Shown piece after piece: positions 32,588 through 44,799 of a stretch of 64,000 bases of DNA. Where the stretch lies: the NCBI GenBank assembly GCA_020226215.1, contig CM035236.1, positions 49,475,057 through 49,539,056 of the forward strand, written 5' to 3'. The notes beneath the pieces were generated by a model. It did no database searches. It was given only the letters and a program-made list of their open reading frames with translations, and was not told the DNA's origin. Position numbers and translations under genes: made by a program. Source of the stretch: Sindora glabra (taxonomy: Eukaryota; Streptophyta; Magnoliopsida; Fabales; Fabaceae). The first letter of the stretch is position 1. Each line of letters begins with the position of its first letter.

Positions 32588-33502
32588 TAGGCCTGTAAAA
32601 CGGACGGACCGGACCGGACCGGACCAAGTCCGTATGGATTTTAGTCCGTACGGACAAGTCCGTTTTACTCGTATAAAAAACGGGACAAAATAAATTAGTT
32701 TGGGTCCGGTCCGTAAAAGTACCGGACCGGTCCGCGAACTAGTCCGTTTTTGTAACCCGCAGAATCAACCTTTATATTAAACAAAAAATCCTTCTAACCA
32801 GACAAAGTAAGAGCTGCTAAAAATATTAATGATATTTTCACTTTTTCCAGTTCACTTCCACTTCCATTCAGCAACGATGATCTTAGATAACTATCTTTAA
32901 TGAGGTTAAAACTGGGGTTGCAGTAAAAATTATGCCTCTGGTGGATTAAGACCCCAAAATCAATTAATTTAAGTCATACCAAACAGACGGTTAAAGATCA
33001 GTTATGCGATAAAAACTCTAACGAGACTATATCCAACAACATTTCTATGATAATTTTGGCGGTTATATTGCCATTTCTAGCTTCTGTCCCTTCAAGATTT
33101 TCACCACATGATCGATTTTTAACTACAGTAGAAACAAGACATTGATACCAGCGCATGAAAACAGAGGTGCTAAATTTAGTTAATTGGCTGATGGGGAGTG
33201 GGGCATAACAAAGTAACAGGCCATATGGCATATGGATTATGGATGGCAGGCCGAGGCTTGATGTTGGATTGGGCTTGGGTGTGGGAACCGTGGGGTGGGG
33301 TTTATTTGCAAATTTTTTTTCAAAAATTGATCCGCGGACCAGTCCGTATCCTTACGGTACTAATCCATTTAGACCCGGGTCCGCACGGTCTAATCTGTTT
33401 TACCCGTATGAAAAACGGACCATCTCTTACATGTCTAAATCCGCACAAATTCACGAATCAGTCCATTTCGATTCGTGGATTTGAGTCCGTTTTACAGGCC
33501 TA
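32588..33502. mobile_element. Non-autonomous hAT-type element (915 bp, TSD TTGCCATT)
   Basis: Terminal inverted repeats TAGGCCTGTAAAACGGAC at 32588-32605 and its complement at 33485-33502. An exact 8-bp duplication TTGCCATT lies at 32580-32587 and 33503-33510. The TAG start and 8-bp duplication are diagnostic of hAT. Both subterminal zones (about 150 bases each) are packed with short words GGACCGG, GTCCGT and CCGTAC/CGTACGG in both orientations, as expected for transposase-binding clusters. The interior of about 540 bases is less AT-rich than the surroundings and holds no transposase; its longest frame is 77 codons and unrecognised, so it may be captured sequence. Confidence 0.93.
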
Positions 33503-34013
33503 TTGCCATTAATGCTTGATAAGGTGACATGAGACAAAGAACAAAAGAGGGAAAATTAAAAAGTAAAGGATATGTGAAATAAGATGAATGACAAAATGCA
33601 TAAAGAAAAATTGAAAAGTAAAAAAGTCTTGGATATTAAAGTATGTTTTCTTGTTTTAGTTTTTTTATCCATTTTTGGATTTGTTAGATAGTTCAACATG
33701 AATTATACTATTTGAAATTCACGTAAATTATTATTTTTACTCCAAAATAAAAGCATAACGATAAAAAAAATACAGAAATTCTTTATAGCTAAAGTATAAT
33801 TATTTAGCCAATAATCAATATATAATTGTAATTTAATTCATATCTAAAAATTGAAAGTGTTAATGCAATAAAAATATATGTAAAATTTTGATAAAAAGTT
33901 ATAAGCAATTCTATTTCATTAAAAATTAAGAATTGAAAAATAATATCACATAATTTAAAAAATATAATACAAAATAATATAAAATATATGTAAAATAATA
34001 TATCTAATTTACT
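33503..34013. other. AT-rich stretch leading to a Helitron-like end
   Basis: Non-coding. If the terminus at 34042 is real, this stretch is probably part of that Helitron, whose 5' end was not found. Confidence 0.35.
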
Positions 34014-34042
34014 CCCATGTAACACATAGATTTATAACTAGT
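34014..34042 (+). mobile_element. Probable Helitron 3' terminus
   Basis: An imperfect hairpin CCATGT...ACATAG is followed eight bases later by CTAGT (34038-34042) and then T, the arrangement of Helitron 3' ends (hairpin, CTRRT, insertion before T). The stem has a mismatch, so support is moderate. Confidence 0.4.
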
Positions 34043-34043
34043 T

Positions 34044-37000
34044 AGATAAAAAGAATAAGTGAGAAGTTTAAAAACTAAAACTAGTATGTTCAAATGAGGA
34101 TAGTGCAATGAGAATAAGAAATAAACTAAAATAGGAATTATTACTAATGAGAAATAAATCATTACATCAATAACTTGGATTAAGTTTTTTTTTTAATCTA
34201 AATTGGAAAAACTAAAATAGGGATAACTATTAATTAGAAATAAGTTATTTTTTTCTAAATACTTTGTATAACATTTTTATTGTTATTGTTAGCTATAATA
34301 AAAGTCTTAATTGGTTACATTTTAAAATGCAATGTACTTGGCTATCAAAAATAACTAACAACAATAATATCTCTAAAAGCTAAACTCCAAAATAAGTGTA
34401 TTAAAAAATTATCCTTTAATGATTGCAAAAAGGTTCAATCAATTTAAAGGTGAACCAACTAAATCAAGCTACCTACATAGGAAATAAAAGGTCAAGTGTA
34501 CACAATGGAAATAATTCACTAAGCACACTTTAATGCTTAAGTTGGTAGTGGTTTAGGTAAAGTATTTATAAAGCATTATATCTTAAGTAACAATCATATA
34601 CTTAGGGCCTTTTATAAAACTAACATTTATGAGTATAATGCAGTTTTGGTAGGTTTGGTACTTGTCAGTGTAGATATTATCTCTAACATGTTGGAGTATT
34701 TTTTACCTTTAATTGTGCTAAAGGTTTGTATTTAAGCTTAACCCTGGTTAGAAAGTTAAGTTTATGACTAGGCTAGTTGGATACTTAATTGATCATAGGC
34801 TATTTATCATGCATTGGGCTGGGGCAATAATGTTCAATTGGATATGTTATAGTTAAACATTTTGGTCATTGTGACATGCCCCATTTTACCTTCATTATTT
34901 AAACATATCTATTTTAGAATTTAGTATTAAATGTTTGTGTGCTCTAGCATTTATGATGGCATAAATCTTAAGATAAATTTGGATATGATTTGTCATTAAG
35001 ATCATTAACCCTTGAATCTATTCTATTAGGGGTGACCATTTATGTTTTTTTTATCTTAACTTTTTACCTAATCTCTTCCAAGGTTTTTGGATTTATGGTA
35101 ATTTTTTTTATCGAGTTATCTTAGCTGTTAAAAAGAATAATACAAATTTTCTTTTTTGTCATCCTTCATTCATTTTAATTTTCATCTTTAACTTGTGCTT
35201 TGTTTCGTTCTCCAGTAAAGCATCTTTTTAGTATTATGTGTTTTTCGATTTTTCTCTCAAGCATTCTCCATGTTTGTTTCTTATCCCTCCTATTTTGCTT
35301 TTACTTATTATGGTTGCTAATCACTATCTTTTATTTGTCATCTTTGGCTTTATATATGCTATCACATTTTTGCCATGACTTTTGCTCATTATCATTATCA
35401 ATTGATATCTTTTATTTGTCATATTTAGTTTTGCATATGCTATTGTGTTTAGTTATGAATTATTATTACTTTCTTTTAAAATGTTATGGAAAAATTCCGT
35501 CTCCTATTTTGATTTGATCAACAAAGGTATGCTTTTAGGAACTTCTTTTTATGATTTCTTTAGGATGTTTATGAATATGCACTACTATGATTTGATTTGA
35601 TTATACTCCTTTAGCTTTAATCATATATTTTTGCTTTGTTATTGCTTGTCGCTTAGACACTAAAGTTTCTCAATGTCCTTCATTTAGACTCTCATTATAT
35701 CCTGACTTTCAATCTTTTTTTCTTTGAAAGTTTTGTTTAGACATTGATGTCCTTTTAATATTATACTTTCATGATACCTTATTCTTTTTTTGAGTCTTTG
35801 ATTTTCTCTTTAATCCTTATAGAATAAAAAAAATTATTTGCAGCTATATTTGTATTACCTAAAACTATTGTTATGGACAAGTGATATAAAAATATTGAAG
35901 AATGTTATCTTTTTATCTAGTATGTGGCTCAAAAGATTTGAACTAAGTGAATATGAATATAAAAACCACTTTTATATTCATAGACTTGTACATGGACAAG
36001 GTAACCCACAAAACATAAAAGGCTTAACTTGAAAAAATATAAAATTTGGGCTCTTTTTTTATGGCCTACATATTTATAAGGCTCTTTTCTCATGGCCTAA
36101 TTAATATTTAGGTTAGGCTCAAGCCATAATAATAGGAAATGAGTTAGCTCCACCTAGCCTACTTATATGAATTTATTTTCAATAATATAGTTATATATTA
36201 TAAAAAAATAGTTATATTTAATTATTTTTAATGCAAAAGAATGCTTAATTTGATCTAACGAAATATTTTATATGTTCAAATATCTTATTATTTCTTTAAA
36301 TGTGTGTATTTCATATAGAAATTTATTTTTATTTAAAATAATAGTGAAAATAAAAGCAATCGAGCTTTCAAGCTAGGCTTCAAGCTATGTATAAATTTAT
36401 TAGATAGGGCTAAGCCAAATTTTTTTCAAAAATAAACAAGCTAAGCTTAAGCTTAGGCTATTGTATCTTATGTAATTACGTATAAAAAGTCTAGCTTGAA
36501 ATTCAATGACTTGGCTTATGTATATCTATGATCATTTAGTAGGTGGTTTAACTTTAAGGTTATAGCTGATCTTCAACAATGTTGTTCAATTATTGATGAT
36601 ATAGGCTTGGTGTTCCTCCTTACTAAAAAGGGTGAAAAAGCTTGCAATTATGACACCTCTTCTTTCTTTATATTCTACAGTGACATTGTTTAGTGGTTTA
36701 GAATCTCCTTAATTTTCTACTTGCCAATAACATGTCATAAAACACTTAACTTGAAATGCTTAATATTTATTGGCTTTTTTTAAGACACTATGTAATAAGA
36801 TAAAGGCCAAATCTTATAATTCTCATGTTTTGTTTTACTTTTACACATACTCTTACTAAAGAAATAGAGCTTAGACTCATATCATGTAAAAGTCCAATAA
36901 GATACTTTTTGATTATTTATACATTAATGTGAAGGATTGATAAAAGCTATCCTTTAAGGTTCAAATTGCTAATAATATAGAGTTATATTGGATGAATGGT

Positions 37001-38600
37001 AACCAAAAATTATATATTATTAAATAGATTAAAGTTTATAAGTATCCCTTCCTTCTATTTCAAGAATTTAACTAAAATAGTTAAGATACTATCATTTAAT
37101 TTTTAGCATATGCTTATGAAAGCCTCTTAATATTTGTTAAGTTCATAGTATTTAACTATTTGCTATTTTATTACAGAACAATGGTAGAGTGAAAGGGACT
37201 TCCATATTCCATACTTTGCAATAGATTTTTCTAGGATTGCTCTTGATCTAAAGGCATTTCTTGAGAAAAAGAAAGGTATAGCTTCTATTTTAGCTATCTA
37301 AGTTCAAGATTTGAGTCTAATTAAGGAAGCACCATGTTGTGGCCATTTCTATAACTCATGAACTTGAGATGCATGTGTTAAGGGATGCCTCTACTCCTAA
37401 TGAATGAAACTTGTATTGATGGATAAGAAAGGTAAAAGAAAGTGTGATGTTAAAGTTGTCAGTGAAAATGAAGATGAAGATGAAATAATTAATACTAATA
37501 ATTTTAAGATAACATTAATCAAGGTTTCCCTTGAGTTAACATTCCTCAAAGTTTATGGTATAAGAAAATGGAGTTAACACCTTAAATGCTTATTCACCTT
37601 GTGATAGATGTCAACGATCAGAAAAATTACACTTATCTTATTGAACATGGAGAGAGTCAAGCCTTTCATTTTGTAGAATTGGAGATTAGTTAAACATTAG
37701 GCTCTCTTTTGGAAACCATCCCAAAGTAGAAAAAATAATGAAGTTTCCCATCTAAGTAATTTAGAGGTAATAAAAAAAGGAATTTGGTTACTATCTACAA
37801 GTCTTTAAAAAGGAAAACCTCCAAGTTAACTAAATTAAAGAAAAAATGAGATGGATTTGGAGTATAAGCTAAAGGAAGAACAGTAATCTTGCTTAGTTAT
37901 CAAGTGACTTTTAAATACCTATTAACAAAAATAGCAAGAATGGGAAAAAGATTTAAATGAAAAGGATCAAAAAATTCAAATGTTGAAAAGGTAAGCTAAA
38001 GAGTTTGATGCTAAACTTTTGAATGCTCAGGAAATTTGTTAGCCATTCTTTCACTTGGATTTTGAGGAGGTTGTTCATCATTTCTAACATTTTAATCATT
38101 CCCTTTCAATTAATATTTCAAAGAATAATAAAGATTTAACCTTTGAAAATTTGCTTAAGAAAGGGGATGTTCTTTGATCTTAATTATGATTTAATGAAGT
38201 TTTTTTTAAAGATATTTTATGATTCTATTCAAATCCTTTTAAGATATTTGGTAATGTATTTCAAAATGTTTATTTCAATCAAGTTGAAACATTTTTCTCA
38301 AGTCATTCATGGCTTTTAATAGGCTCTTAGTTGTGGTTTGGTTACTTAGATAGTTTGATCAAGTCACAACCTTTTTAAGGTTGTTCAAGATTTTTTGAAG
38401 TCATTCAATCCTTAATTCTCAAAACTTGTGTTCTAAAAAGTATTTTAATTATTCTAAGTTTTTCTTTTAGGAAATGCCTTTGAAAATATTTTTTAAAGGT
38501 TATTTGTATTTTTCTTTTCAAAACTTCATCTATATTAATTACGAGGTCATTCAAAACCTTTTTTTCTTAAAATAAACCTTAGTGTCTTTTGGGTTATTTG
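34044..38600. other. AT-rich stretch, probably eroded LTR-element sequence
   Basis: No protein domain could be recognised. CATTGTGACATGCCCCATTTTACC near 34867 resembles the TGTGACACCCC words found in some Gypsy LTRs. 35200-35517 holds an open frame of 105 codons with a hydrophobic, Cys-rich translation that looks like T-rich chance sequence. 36020-36530 has repeated GGCTTAAGC/GGCTCAAGCC words, possibly a decayed MITE. 37440-37500 reads as acidic text (SENEDEDEI), too short to assign. Confidence 0.35.
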
Positions 38601-38639
38601 AACCTTTCTTTTTTAGATTCAACATTTAGCTTTCAATAA

Positions 38640-40055
38640 GCCTTAGTGCTTCTTAGGTAGGATCTCTTATTCTTAAGTAAGCTAAAAAACCTCACAAAAA
38701 TGCAAGCAAAGAAAACTAGCTCCAAATTATGAGGAACCATTCAAAGTTAAGGAAAACATGTGGAATGGAGCATTTAGGCTTGAAATAATAAAAGGTGTAT
38801 CAATCCCTTGAACATGGAATGCAACATACTTAAAATAATATTTTGTAAAGATTTAAATAAATAAAAGAAGTGTTTCAATAAATCATGCACTTAAAAAACC
38901 TGAATGACATCTTCGACATTAAATAAAACTCAAGCGATTTACACACCTTTGGCATTATTTAAAAGTCTGAGCAAGCTACACACCCTTAACTATAAATAAA
39001 ACCCGAGTGAGCCATATGCTCTCAACATTGAATAAAGCAAAAATAATTTCCAAAATCTTTAAGGAATAAGTAAATTCCTTGGCATATAAAAGCTTATGAA
39101 GCTCCATTGGGAACATTAAGTTAAACAAGTTTTGATAACCTTAAAAGCCAAAATTTTTAAAGCTCATTAAAAGCTATATGCTAAATCTCAAAAAGAATGG
39201 TTTGAATAAACAAGAAAGTAATAAAGTTCATTCAAACCATTCTTTTTCATATTTGGCACTTAGCTTTCAATAGGCCTTAATGCTTCCTAGGTTGTTAGGA
39301 TCTATTTTTTTATCAAATTTTGGCTTTTGGAATTATAAGAACTTATTTAGCTTCTTTATGATGTTAAGAAAGCTTCACAAGCTTTTATATGCTAGAGGAT
39401 TTACTTACTCCTTGAATGTTTAGGTAACTATTTGGCTTTATTAAATGTTAAAAGTATATGGCTTGCTTAGGCTTTGTTTTATGCTAAGAACATGTAGCTT
39501 GCTTAAGCTTTATTTAGCGTTAAGGACATATAACTCACTCAAGGTTTATTTATTGTTAAGGACATGTATCTCACTCAGGCTTTTAGGTGTCAAAAGGGTT
39601 TACTTTGAATTTTAAATAGTGTTAAGGCCATATAACCTACTTAACTTTCATTTGCTAAGGGGTTTGCTTGAGCTTTTAGATGCCAAGGGGGCCTACTTGA
39701 GCTTTTAATAGTGCTAAGGGGGGTCTACTTAGGCTTTTAAATAGTGTTGAGGGCATGTAATTCTCTCAAACTTTATATAGTGCTAAGTGCATATAAATTA
39801 CTCAAGTTTTTAAGGTGCATGACTTATTGAAGCACTTCTTTTACTTTTTTAAATGTTTATAAAATATTAAGGTAGGTTATATTCCACCTTCAAGGGATTG
39901 GAACAACTTTTATTCTTTTAAGCATAAATGCTCCATTCCCTATGTTTTCCTTAACTCTAAATGGCCCATCCTAATTTAGAGTCAGCTTTCCTTTGCTTGC
40001 ATTTTTGCAAGGTCCCTTAAGCCCTTTTAAGAATAAGGGATCTTTTAAGGAACTC
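38640..40055. repeat. Large imperfect palindrome at a Gypsy 3' end
   Basis: The left arm 38660-39215 is an inverted, diverged copy of the right arm 39228-40055. For example AAGGAAAACATGTGGAATGG at about 38750 matches the complement of CCATTCCCTATGTTTTCCTT at about 39930, and GGATCTCTTATTCTTAAG pairs with the complement near 40040. The centre is near 39222. The left arm also carries the integrase end in plus orientation (RLEIIKGVSIP, TWNATYLK). A direct repeat CTTTCAATARGCCTTARTGCTTC flanks the left arm (about 38635 and 39254). The structure implies two 3' ends joined head to head. Confidence 0.75.
39420..39825. repeat. Minisatellite of about 40-bp units
   Basis: Around ten degenerate units with the consensus GCTTTATTTAGTGTTAAGGGCATGTAACTCACTCAG (given in parts: AGTGTTAAGG, GCATGTAACT, CACTCAGGCTTT). 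The same words occur inverted in the left palindrome arm (38900-39050). Tandem repeats in the 3' untranslated region are known for Tat/Ogre-type Gypsy elements. Confidence 0.75.
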
Positions 40056-40339
40056 TTTTATTTTGACCTTTTTTATTGAAGTAGTTTCTTAACTTCCTTT
40101 TATATTGCTTGGTCCTAATCTGGGTTATGTCTTAGATTTTAGAAAGTAAGTCAAAATCTTATCTTCTACTATGCTAATTTGCCTTTTCTTTGTAATGCTT
40201 GTGTCACTCACTCGATTCTTCAAGCTCAACTAGGAGTGTAACTTCTCTAGTAGTGTAGCTTCTAAGTCATAGGTTAATTTGAAGAGGATCTTGCTCATAA
40301 AAGATTGGGGGTGATTCTGCATATTCATATAACACTTCA

Positions 40340-41740
40340 AAGTTCCTTTATCCATTTACTTTCTTCCTCCTTTAATATTCACTTCAAACCTTCCTATATG
40401 GTCTTATTCACTAACTTAACTTAGCCATTAGATTCAGAGTGTTCAACCAATGTGAGCTTTTGGTTAATTCCAAGGCTTTAGAAAATCAAAGAAGATGTGA
40501 GATATTTATTAGCTTTACAAATGGATTATTATTGAAGGTAGGTGCAATTACCCTTAACAAAAGCTCATGCAACTTTCGATCGTGAACTATGTTCCGTAAT
40601 TAGAGATAAATATCTTTGGCAAGCCATATCTACATATTATAGTGTTAATATAATGATATAAATATATTTAATTCAATTGTAGTTCATAACATAACCTACA
40701 TATGATAAATTTCTAAAAGAAACTTTATATGATTTTTGACAAGATGGATGCAAGTGATTTGGCCTTGATCTATTTAGTAAAGTAGTTTACTACCTCTAAC
40801 AAGTATTCAAGTTAACTGGGAGTAATCAATAAAAGACCTAAAAGATCTATTCACCATTCCACGAATGGCCACAAAGAGGTGACAGGCTTTATTAGTGTTA
40901 ATAATTGTCATTAGATTTTTTTAATGAAAATTTTGGCACCTATTATAGCTTTAAAGGAGCTTAGTGGCTTCTTTTTTCATCTTTGGCTAATAGTAACTTG
41001 AATGGATAGCTTTTAAAGCTAAAATGATTCCAGCTAAGTGATTATTGTATATTCCTTCATGCAGTTTTCTTAGCACATAATTAGCCTCCTTCAAGTGAAG
41101 GCATTAGAGAGTTAGTAGATTAAAGTCTCACTTGTACAGTTATTGCTATCTATGTTAAAATGGGCTACTTGCTTTTGAAATCTTTATGCCATGTTCCTAT
41201 TAATCGAAGTTCTACTTTTTCCAAGTATGCCCATATAAGGGTAATCCAAGAACTTAGGTGGTCGATCTATCAAAATTCAAGTTTTTCTATGCTTAAGAGG
41301 GGTTAATTGATTCTTATATAGTTGTGTAACTATTGATTGCTACTTTAATTCTAGCTAATTTTGCTTAGAATCCATCTTTTCATTTTTTTCTTGAGGTATC
41401 TTTAAAAGCTTACATTTAAACTTTTATAATAGATTTTGGTCTTTTCCATGTACTTGATTAAATGTGGTTCTTTTATTACATACTCTCTATCTAGTTGAGC
41501 AATGGCTAAATTTGAATCTTTGCAAATTCATTTCTTCCTTTCCTCAATTTTTGCTTCCAACTTTAGATTAATGATAGATTCATACTTAACTTAATTATCT
41601 ATAGCTTTGAATTCAAATTTAATTAATTATTTAATAATAATCCCATTCTTATTTTTTAAAATTATCCTTACTTCATTTCCATTTTTATTGAATAATTCAT
41701 CTATATACATGATCCATAATAGGAATGGGCCTGCCTATTC
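40340..41740 (-). pseudogene. Gypsy RNase H and integrase relic
   Basis: RNase H: IKFEFKAIDN, KYESIINLKLEAKI, EYVIKEPHLIKYMEKTK (41440-41640). Integrase: ICRYGLPKIFISNYGT (read over 40560-40640), LGINQKLTLVEHSESNG, VNKTIxEGLKxILKEEESKW. The integrase end (AFMLKRIKVVPIP) lies at 39870-39930 inside the palindrome arm. Confidence 0.75.
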
Positions 41741-41929
41741 TTCTTGAGTCATTTCTACCATAAAATCAGCCAATGTTTAAGATTTGATTGCATTTTTGTG
41801 CCTATATATGATGCCATGCTCAAAAAGTTTAATCGTCTAAGCTACTAACTGACTGATAAGGCTGACTTTATGCAGGATTTCCTCTATGGGTGCATTTGTT
41901 TGAACTATTCTCTAGGGACTTTGGATATA

Positions 41930-42990
41930 AGGATTAAATTTTTTAGAAGAGACTAATAAGGCAAACTTTAACATTTCAATCTTGTGATATCTTGTTTCTA
42001 ACCTATTTAGGGCTTTACTAACAAAATAAACTTACAACTACATTTAAAGTAGTAAGTACAAATACAGTGTTTTACCTACTTCTAATTAGCTTAGTACTAG
42101 TGGTGTGGCTTGATGCTCTTTTAATTTGAAGAATTATCCCATAAAAAATTTCTAGAATTTTTTAAGAGATTATGAAAATGAAAGCATTTATCATTTGACA
42201 TGGATAAGAATTTAGAGAGAGCTGCCAACTTAGTGCTAAGGGTTTGGATGTCCTTTATATTAGAAAAACTTTTCATTTTCATGGTTGCTTGGCATTTGGT
42301 TGGATTTACCTTTATCCCTTGTTCAGTTAGTAAAAAGTCTAGGAATTCTCTTGTTTCTACCTTAAATGCACATCTCTTTGGGTTAAGTCATACCTAATAT
42401 TTTTTAAGGACTTCAAATAACTTGACAATGTCTTTCTAAAGTTGCTTTTTACTAGTTGACTTAATGATTATATCATTAATGTAAACTTCCTAGCTCTTGC
42501 ATATTTGATCCATAAATACTTTGTTCATCATATGCTAGTAGGATGCACTTACATTCTTTAAACTAAATGACATCACCTTCTAACAAAAAAAAAACTCCTT
42601 AATCCATTATGAAGGCTATTTTATCCTTGTAATTAGGGAGCATTCTTATTTGGTTATATCTTAAGAAAACATCATTAAAACAAAGAATTTTGAAATTTGA
42701 TGAATTATTAACTAACTAGTTAATATTAAGCAATGGATACGAATCTTTAAGGCATGAGTTATTTAGGCTTATGTAGTTAACATATTACTAAGTGCCATTT
42801 GCATTTTTTACTAGAATCATATTTGCTAGCCATATCAAGTGAGGAATTTTTTTTATTAAATGAACCTTTAGTAACCCGCTTATTTCCTTTTTTAATTACT
42901 GCTTGCCTTTCGACACTTATTTCTCTCTCTTTCTCTTTTGTTAAAGTACCTTAACAATTAGATATATGGATAGTTTATAATGCTATTTTA
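41930..42990 (-). pseudogene. Gypsy reverse transcriptase relic
   Basis: Minus reading: ISGLLKVHLIKKIPHLIWLA, NMILVKNANGT, LNNSCLKDSYPLLNIN, YNQIRMLPNYKDKIAFIMD, VMSFSLKNVSASY, VYINDIIIKSTSKKQ (catalytic YVDD read as YIND), LNPKRCAFKVETREFLDFLL, then VSKALNRLETRYHKIEMLKF. All standard RT blocks are present in order. Confidence 0.8.
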
Positions 42991-43329
42991 AGGTTAATAC
43001 TAGGCATGTCAATCGAGGACCATGTAAAGATGATATTATTATCACTTAATAGTTGTATCAGTGTTCTCTTATCCTACTCTTCTAGATTCGTTCCAAATTT
43101 TATGAGCTTATCATCATTCTTTCAAGTAATTGGATCTTTTAGAGCTTTGACTCAAGCTTTAATTTTCATAAATCATCTATTTAGACTTCTAATGGGGTTA
43201 AGTGGATCACTTAATAATTTTTTAGAAGTTTAATTAGCCACATTAAAAATGTATTGATTTCTTTTGCTTTTAAGATGACCATATAGCATTAATGCATTAT
43301 TTGTTGATCTCCTTTTACCTGGCCAAATC

Positions 43330-43710
43330 TATTTGCAATGTTAAATTCATTAACTAGTCTAGTATGGATATGATGGCTCCTGCCTAGTTTAGTAATAGCT
43401 AGTTGAGGATGGCATTGTAAGTGGTGTTTAATGCAATATAACTAAGAAATTAGTGTTGATTGAGTTCATCTTATGGTTGGAGCTAAGTTAACCCTTAACA
43501 TTATTAACCTTTTAACTTGAACTTGACTTTTAGCAAATCTAATAAGTATTGTAATATAGGGGTTGTACATGTCCCTAATGATTTTTATATTCTCTATTAT
43601 TGCTAAGTATAGGATATCTACTAAACTTTCTTGGTTGATTAAGATTTATTTGTTAAGGTAGTTGTTAACTAGCATAGTGATGATCATTAAGTCTAGTTGA
43701 TATTAGAGAA
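43330..43710 (-). pseudogene. Gypsy protease relic
   Basis: Minus reading: MIITMLVNNYLNK, INQESLVDILYLAIIENIKI, NPYITILIRFAKSQVQVKRL, then LVNEFNIANRFGQVKGD. It aligns with the Tat-type protease (LIDxGSSADILY...VQVKGYI...). The catalytic DxGS is replaced (NQESLVD), so it is inactive as read. Confidence 0.7.
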
Positions 43711-44249
43711 AAATATTTTTATGAAGCTTCCTTATATCATTTCTACCTTAGGGTAAAAACTTATCTAGCATGCCTTTTCCTAAAGCAATTTTTATTACTT
43801 TTTTTGGTAAATCTACCTATTATAATTTCATTAACCTTGACTAGTTTAGGGCCATTAGGATGACTATGTTCTGATCAATCTTCTTTATCAAATTGATCTC
43901 CTTTATGTTCTTTACTACCTTAGTCATCAATCTTGTACTTTTTGTATTTCAAAAGATATCCTTTATGGATCAAATGTTCTATTTTATCCTTTTATGTGAC
44001 AAAAATCATTTATGTCTTAGTTGTAATTTTGGTGGAATTTGTAGTACTTTGTTCGATCAATAGGATAATGCTTTCTTTTCTTTATGCTTAGGAATTTCAT
44101 TAGTTTAGTTGCTTTAACATTGTGAACATCCTATTTGGAGGTCATTTAATGGTTTATAATTGCTAAAACGGCTTTAATGTTAGGTTTGATCATAATCTTT
44201 TGGCCTTGTGTTCCTCTTTATTTCCACTTGAGGGCAATCATGCTATTAT

Positions 44250-44795
44250 CAATTCAAGTCTTGCTCTTTAGCATTTATGAATTTCTATGCTTAAGACAGT
44301 AATTCTTTTCAAGTAAAGGTAGGCCTTTTCACCAAGAAGAATGCAAAGTGCCCGAAATAGAGGTCTATTCTTATTTGATGAATGGTAACACTATTATTAA
44401 GGCCTTTTATTTCTAATGTTAATGCATTAAACTGAATGATGTATTCTTATTGGATTTTCAAGCAATTTTGCTAAAAATCTCCTAAGGTTATTAATGTTTT
44501 TTCTAAAGGACCTACTAATGATAAAATGTACTTGGAGGGCTTCAACTAATTGCTTAATATTTGAAATCAATTGGTTAGGGAGGAAAGTGAACCACCACAA
44601 TCCTATGGCATCCTTAAAGTGATGGAAAATAAATGGCACATAATGGCATTAGGAATGCCAAAAAGGAGCATGGACATTCAAAATGCTTTTAAGTGCTTCG
44701 AAGGTTTTGTCATACCATCATGTGCATCTCAATGTGTTGGGAATTTAAAGTGGGTGGCTAGTAATATAGTTATCACTTCTATTGTAAATGGGTGA
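44250..44795 (-). pseudogene. Gypsy gag relic
   Basis: Minus reading: THFKFPTH, HDGMTKPSKHLKAF, the gag core FKDAIGLWWFTFLPNQLISN followed by IKQLVEALQVHF, then FNALTLEIKGLNNSVTIHQI and LVKRPTFTxKELLS with KFINAKEQ at the end. This matches retrotransposon gag from the PNIEPYDG-type start to the YINAEE segment. The best open part is 44427-44639. Confidence 0.75.
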
Positions 44796-44799
44796 TTCT

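Larger units (their letters stand above)
39870..44795 (-). mobile_element. Ty3/Gypsy relic of Tat/Ogre type, gag to integrase
   Basis: Minus-strand translation gives the full gag-protease-RT-RNase H-integrase order in a much mutated state, about one stop or shift per 20-40 codons. Gene order with integrase last places it in Ty3/Gypsy. GVxxxKVMSFSLKNVSASY in RT, the RNase H block EYVIKEPHLIKYMEKTK and the integrase LGINQKLTLVEHSESNG fit the Tat lineage. It ends near 39870 at the integrase end and runs into a tandem-repeat 3' region. LTRs could not be paired with confidence. Confidence 0.85.

Noticed and set aside
35200..35517. Open frame of 105 codons with a hydrophobic, Cys-rich translation
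   Set aside because: T-rich composition alone gives Phe/Leu/Cys-rich text; no domain, no start context, no neighbours.
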